Source: Spirochaetales bacterium
Lineage (GTDB): Bacteria; Spirochaetota; Spirochaetia; DSM-27196; Salinispiraceae
Direction of reading: 5' to 3'
Length of the DNA stretch: 64,000 nt
NCBI GenBank assembly: GCA_009991955.1
Contig: JAACWS010000013.1
Span: 1-64,000 of the forward strand
Part shown: positions 59,914 to 64,000 of the stretch, piece after piece
Position numbering within the stretch: position 1 is the stretch's first letter
Layout of the letters: each line of letters opens with the position of its first letter
Translations under genes and position numbers: made by a program
The notes under the pieces: model-generated
The model's database searches: none
What the model saw: the letters and a program-made list of their open reading frames with translations, nothing else
What the model was told of the DNA's origin: nothing

Positions 59914-60848
59914 CCATGGAAGCGTTTATTCTGGGGTGTGGAGGTTCCATGCCCCTTCCTCATCGCCATCTGACGAGTCTCTTGCTCCGTCGGGATGGTA
60001 ATTCTTTTCTTTTTGATTGTGGCGAGGGTACCCAGGTGTCCTTGCGGCGGCTCAATCTAAAGTGGAAAGGCATCCACGCAATTTTCATTAGCCATACCCA
60101 CGCAGATCATATTACCGGACTACCGGGAATACTCATGCTTTCTAGCCAAGTTGAACGGACCGAGCCCCTGTACCTTATTGGTCCCCCAAGACTTAAGGAG
60201 TACGTTGAGGCCTCGCGGAAAACCCTAGAGATGCATATCAACTACCCGGTAATCGTTCAAGAAATTGAAGACCCAAGCCGGGTCCAGGTGGTGTTCGAGG
60301 GTGAGGGCTACAGGGTCCGATCCTTTCCCCTTGTTCATACCCGGGTGTGTGTAGGGTATACCTTCGAAGAAATTCCTCGCCCAGGACTTTTTTATCCCGA
60401 GTTGGCCGAAGAGGCTCAGGTACCACGGGGTCCACTCTGGGGACTTCTTCAGAAGGGAGAAAGTGTTCAATTATCCGATGGTCGGGTCGTCCAACCATCC
60501 CAGGTAATGGGTGAACCCCGAAAGGGACGCAAGGTAAGTTATGTAACCGATACCCTGCCTTTGGAGTATATTTCTACCGAGGTTGCAAACTCAGACTACC
60601 TCTTCTGTGAAGGGATGTTTGACGACACCCAAGAACAGACTGCAAAAGAAAAACGACATATGACCGCCCGGCAGGCAGGAATTCTCGCCCGTAAAGCTGG
60701 GGGTGTTAAAAACCTGGGACTCTTCCACTACTCACCGAGGTATACCGATAGAGAACTCCTGGTTCTTCAAGAGGAAGCCCAACAAGAATTTCCCCAGGCC
60801 TTCCTTACAAAGGATCGTTTTTCATGCCCTATACCCTACGAGGAGTAG
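59910..60848 (+). CDS. rnz: Ribonuclease Z
   Basis: A metallo-beta-lactamase-fold tRNA 3' endonuclease. GSMPLPHRHLTSLLL, FDCGEGTQ, ISHTHADHITGLPGIL (metal histidines) and the later VTDTLP, CEGMFDD and HMTARQAG (H with the conserved Ala) follow the family order. 312 residues, normal. The tRNA in this window lacks encoded CCA, consistent with RNase Z processing. The ATG overlaps the fabV stop (ATGA), and the ABC gene follows by 3 nt. Confidence 0.95.
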   Translation: MTMEAFILGCGGSMPLPHRHLTSLLLRRDGNSFLFDCGEGTQVSLRRLNLKWKGIHAIFISHTHADHITGLPGILMLSSQVERTEPLYLIGPPRLKEYVEASRKTLEMHINYPVIVQEIEDPSRVQVVFEGEGYRVRSFPLVHTRVCVGYTFEEIPRPGLFYPELAEEAQVPRGPLWGLLQKGESVQLSDGRVVQPSQVMGEPRKGRKVSYVTDTLPLEYISTEVANSDYLFCEGMFDDTQEQTAKEKRHMTARQAGILARKAGGVKNLGLFHYSPRYTDRELLVLQEEAQQEFPQAFLTKDRFSCPIPYEE

Positions 60849-60851
60849 TTC

Positions 60852-61823
60852 ATGGTTACTTTTTCCCAGGTCACAAAAAACTACGGTTCGTCCCGAGGAA
60901 TTCAAGATGTGAGTTTTTCCCTACCAACTGGTGAACTCCTCGGACTTTTAGGTCCAAACGGTGCGGGAAAGACAACAATAATGAAACTTATAACCGGCTT
61001 CCATTATCCAGAGAAGGGAAGTATCAAAGTAGGCGAACTTGACCTTAGACTCAATAGTCGGGGTGTCAAGGCGCTCATCGGCTATTTGCCCGAGAACGTG
61101 CCACTTTATCAAGAAATGCGGGTACGAGAGTATCTCGAGTACCTCGGTGGTGTCCGGTTGCCGGGAAAGGACCTAAAGTCTGCGGTCATGCGAGCAGCAG
61201 AATTGACGGGACTAACCTCCGTTTTGTCTCGGCAAATTGGCCATCTTTCGAAGGGCTACAAACAGCGGGTGGGTCTTGCCCAGGCAATCATTCATAAACC
61301 AAAATTACTCATCCTCGATGAACCCACCTCGGGGTTGGATCCGAATCAAATTTTAGAAATTAGAAAACTCATAAAAGAAATGGCTGGCGAGACGACTATT
61401 CTTTTTTCCACCCACATCCTTCAAGAGGTCGAGGCCTTGTGTTCCCAGGTAATGATTATTTCCGAAGGCTCCATGGTAGCCCAAGGAACTCCTGAGGCAA
61501 TCGCTTCTCAACTTCAAGGGAAGGCGGTGATACGGCTTTCTTTGTTGCCCGACACCAAAATTGAACCAAAGAAGATAAAAGCCGATCTGGAACATTACCT
61601 ACACCAAACGAGGGGTTCTTGGACGGTCGAGCAACAAAGTCCCCGCACTCCGACATACCTTCTGACTGCTCCAGCAGATTTCGAGGAACAAGAGGCTATC
61701 GCCCTCCTGTCGCCGTGGATTTGGAAAGGAAAGAAAACTGTGCTTGAGCTTTCAAGTAAAGGAACGGGGATCGAAGATCTTTTCTCGGCCCTTACAAAAT
61801 CTGGAGGAGAAAAGGCCCAATGA
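60852..61823 (+). CDS. ABC transporter ATPase (GldA-like)
   Basis: Walker A GPNGAGKT, Q-loop LPENVPLYQE, signature HLSKGYKQRVGLAQA and Walker B LLILDEPTSGLDP are all present in 323 residues. It is a type often paired with a Gld/NatB-like permease. SD GAGGAG lies close before ATG. It overlaps the permease gene by 4 nt. Likely a drug, lipid or Gld-type exporter or envelope system; gliding is not implied. It lies 3 nt after rnz. Confidence 0.93.
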   Translation: MVTFSQVTKNYGSSRGIQDVSFSLPTGELLGLLGPNGAGKTTIMKLITGFHYPEKGSIKVGELDLRLNSRGVKALIGYLPENVPLYQEMRVREYLEYLGGVRLPGKDLKSAVMRAAELTGLTSVLSRQIGHLSKGYKQRVGLAQAIIHKPKLLILDEPTSGLDPNQILEIRKLIKEMAGETTILFSTHILQEVEALCSQVMIISEGSMVAQGTPEAIASQLQGKAVIRLSLLPDTKIEPKKIKADLEHYLHQTRGSWTVEQQSPRTPTYLLTAPADFEEQEAIALLSPWIWKGKKTVLELSSKGTGIEDLFSALTKSGGEKAQ

Positions 61824-62539
61824 TATCCCTCTCGTTATTGAAGAAAGAACTACTTATTCATTTCACTTCCTCAAAAACCTACTTTGGGGGGGCGTTTTTT
61901 CTGGGCTTTACGGGGACCTGGTTTTTTGTAGTTCATCAGTTCTTTGCCCAAAATAGTGCAAGTTTTAGGGCTTACTTCGATGTTTTCCCCCTCGTATTCC
62001 TCGTTCTCATTCCTGTTCTTACCATGGGAATTTGGGCGGAAGAAAAAAAACAAGGAACCTATGAACTTCTCCTTACCCTTCCCGTGGGTGAGTGGCAGTT
62101 AGTTGGGGCCAAGTTTCTTGCCCTAGTAATGGTATTTGGGGTGATGTTGTTGGGTACGGTGCCTACGGTCATTTTGGTCCTTCCCTTTGGTGACTTTGAT
62201 CGGGGAGTCATTATAACCCAGTATCTAGGGAGCTTTTTTCTTGGACTCGCGGAGCTGTCATTGGGGCAATATATGTCCAGTCGGTCACAAAACCAGATGA
62301 CCGCCTTTCTATCGACCCTTGGCGTTCTTGTACTTTTTACCCTTCTCGATCGAATAGTTCTATCTCTTGGTTTTAATGGCCCGGGAGCGCAGTTTTTTCT
62401 CCAGGGTTCATTCACCTATCGCTACGGAAGCTTTGTTCGCGGAGTTATAGATACTCGGGATCTGGTATTTTTTGTGATTCTTACCTGGTCATTTCTCTTC
62501 TTGAATGGGCGTCAGCTTGTCCATGAGCGATGGAGGTAA
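61820..62539 (+). CDS. ABC-2-type permease (GldF-like)
   Basis: A 239-residue polytopic protein with about six helices, including LIPVLTMGIWAEEKKQGTYELLLTLPV, the ABC-2/GldF hallmark. It overlaps the ATPase by ATGA and is followed 4 nt later by a GldG-like gene, the GldA-F-G order. Substrate unknown. Confidence 0.9.
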   Translation: MISLSLLKKELLIHFTSSKTYFGGAFFLGFTGTWFFVVHQFFAQNSASFRAYFDVFPLVFLVLIPVLTMGIWAEEKKQGTYELLLTLPVGEWQLVGAKFLALVMVFGVMLLGTVPTVILVLPFGDFDRGVIITQYLGSFFLGLAELSLGQYMSSRSQNQMTAFLSTLGVLVLFTLLDRIVLSLGFNGPGAQFFLQGSFTYRYGSFVRGVIDTRDLVFFVILTWSFLFLNGRQLVHERWR

Positions 62540-62543
62540 GTTC

Positions 62544-64000
62544 ATGAATACTTACCTCGCCAAGAGCCTTCGATTCTTACTCACCTTACTCCCTCTCATT
62601 ATTGGGGTTTTGATCTTGGGGATTTCTGGACGGGCCTATGGCCGATTCGACCTCACTCGGGACAAAATCTACAGCCTATCACCGGTAACCCTCGAAATTA
62701 TCGAGCAGCTCTCGGACCCGATTGAGGTGCGCTACTACCTTTCTGCCCGTTTAGAACAAGAGGTTCCCGAGGTTCAACTCATTCGAGACCTTCTCCAGGA
62801 AATGGCAAGGGCGAATCCTCAATTCTTAACCTTTAGGGTTATTAATCCCGAAAACGATAGAACTCAAACTCCCGAAGATCTAGGTATTGCTCCCCAACAG
62901 TATCAGGTAGTAGAGGAGAACGAACAGAGAATCACGACCGTATACACCGGACTGGTTATTACCTATCGAGACGATTTTATGGCCTTGCCTCTGGTAATCG
63001 ATCCCCAGTCCCTTGAGTACGAGGTGCTAAGGGCAATTAAGGGCCTTACAGCTACCGATACTGCCCTTCGGCGGATAGGGGTTCTCTTTGGTGATAGCTC
63101 CTTGGCCCAAAGTTCTCAAGTTCTTTTGTCGTCCCTCGATTCCTTGGCTGAGGTGTCGGTACTGTCCCCCGGCGAAGACTTTCCCCCGGGGCTCACTGGT
63201 CTCTTGATTTTTGGACAACGAGAGTTGACCGGATCGGATTTTGAACGAATCTCAAATCATATGAGCCAAGGGAGGTCTGCACTTTTTGCTTTTGACTATC
63301 ATCGAGTAATTCTTGCCCAAGGTCTTGAGGCAATCGAAGGTGTATCGACCCCGGGTATCGAATTCCTTTCGAGTCTGGGAGTCGAACTCCTTCCCGAATG
63401 GGTCCTGGACACTCAAAATCGCCCGATACCAATCCAACAGGCCCAGGGTAGGGTGCTCGTTTCGTCTCTCGAACCCTACGACCTTTGGCCCCGGGCGTCT
63501 GGATTATCCGGGGAGTTTGGACACCCCACGATGAATCGTATTGGTGGAATCGACCTCTTTTGGGCTAGTCCTTTGGTCGTGTCTTCCAACGGACTCCTGG
63601 ACCCTGAGGGTTTTAGTCCTTTATTTTCTGCCAGTCAAAACGCGCGGATTATGGTGCCTCCTCTGACCCTGGACCCCCGAGCATTGCCCATCGGGGATCC
63701 GGTAATCGATGAACCCCCGGTCTTGGGTATATCCTACGAAGGAACTCTTGGTAATAGTGGAGAAGTTCGAGCAGTCTTTATTGGAGACCAAGATGTTTTC
63801 TCGGATTTACTACAAATTAATCAAAGTGACGATAATCTAATCTTTCTACAAAATGTAGTCGAATGGTTGCTTCGGGATGACGATCTGCTTTTGATACGAT
63901 CAAAACAGCCAAGAAATACCTCGTTAGAGATCGGGGACTCGACCGAACTTCGTGCCTTTTGGGCTTCGGTTGTAAGAATATTGGGTATTGTTCTTGGGCC
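62544..64000 (+). CDS. GldG-like ABC accessory protein (runs off the window)
   Basis: Read directly from ATG 62544, with GGAGG 7 nt upstream, the frame stays open to the window end (485 codons). An N-terminal helix (LTLLPLIIGVLILGISG) is followed by FDLTRDKIYSLSPVTLEII, the typical GldG start, and a large periplasmic domain (DRTQTPEDLGI, RITTVYTGLVITYRDD, GLLIFGQRELTGSDF). A second helix begins at the very end (VVRILGIVLG). The C-terminus is missing. It completes the GldA-F-G-type cluster. Periplasmic sugar or glycan binding is often proposed, but not shown here. Confidence 0.88.
   Translation, partial: MNTYLAKSLRFLLTLLPLIIGVLILGISGRAYGRFDLTRDKIYSLSPVTLEIIEQLSDPIEVRYYLSARLEQEVPEVQLIRDLLQEMARANPQFLTFRVINPENDRTQTPEDLGIAPQQYQVVEENEQRITTVYTGLVITYRDDFMALPLVIDPQSLEYEVLRAIKGLTATDTALRRIGVLFGDSSLAQSSQVLLSSLDSLAEVSVLSPGEDFPPGLTGLLIFGQRELTGSDFERISNHMSQGRSALFAFDYHRVILAQGLEAIEGVSTPGIEFLSSLGVELLPEWVLDTQNRPIPIQQAQGRVLVSSLEPYDLWPRASGLSGEFGHPTMNRIGGIDLFWASPLVVSSNGLLDPEGFSPLFSASQNARIMVPPLTLDPRALPIGDPVIDEPPVLGISYEGTLGNSGEVRAVFIGDQDVFSDLLQINQSDDNLIFLQNVVEWLLRDDDLLLIRSKQPRNTSLEIGDSTELRAFWASVVRILGIVLG

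Overview
The window looks like a chromosomal segment from a free-living or commensal spirochaete (Spirochaetaceae/Treponema-like; inference). The basis is a trans-2-enoyl-CoA reductase closely resembling the Treponema denticola enzyme, a very lysine-rich S21, many TPR proteins with one N-terminal membrane helix, FecR-domain proteins joined to outer-membrane barrels, and an EAL/PilZ/ComFB signalling neighbourhood. Base composition looks even. I see no transposase, phage gene, CRISPR array or rRNA, and one tRNA.

Layout. 1-368: non-coding, with two copies of a structured repeat. 369-5121: deoA-recJ-M23 peptidase-rpsU, closed by a terminator. 5246-9559: a lipoprotein, a ParB-fold protein, a metallophosphoesterase and two divergent TPR genes. 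9653-13422: a large TPR protein and mutL. 13437-22566: a 9-kb envelope block (FecR/barrel protein, barrel protein, 1802-residue exported protein). 22635-33169: voltage-sensor protein, DUF503, ComFB-domain protein, HD hydrolase, PilZ protein, a degenerate AAA/TPR protein, tRNA-Met and an EAL-CBS-GGDEF protein, i.e. mostly nucleotide signalling. 33333-38373: nrdR, ilvC/ilvY and a BioYMN-type ECF transporter. 38435-48304: dacA, ridA, a DHOD-like protein, an FAD oxidoreductase, sod, sufS-sufU, gpmA, purU, a CYTH protein and adenosine deaminase. 48355-58506: murD, an unknown protein, a FecR protein, a pseudokinase-like protein, a MEMO-like protein, NFACT, folC and hisD. 58738-64000: fabV, rnz and a GldA/F/G-type ABC system cut by the window end.

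Two sequence-level themes cut across the genes. First, a dispersed ~97-bp intergenic element has complementary ends (GGGGACCTCTAAAA ... TTTTAGAGGTCCCC) and a central hairpin (GTCATTG/CAATGAC). There are about six full copies, one internally deleted copy and one solo end. Paired positions change together between copies, and three or four copies begin just where a sigma70-like promoter would start transcription (fabV, deoA, the 25068 gene, perhaps 26542). This fits a structured leader RNA or a MITE used as a 5' leader. Second, about a dozen genes have a -10-like hexamer only 6-10 nt before the start codon and no Shine-Dalgarno sequence. That geometry predicts leaderless mRNAs alongside ordinary leadered ones. 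rpsU may in addition start at AUA. All functional calls come from reading motifs; no database search was run.
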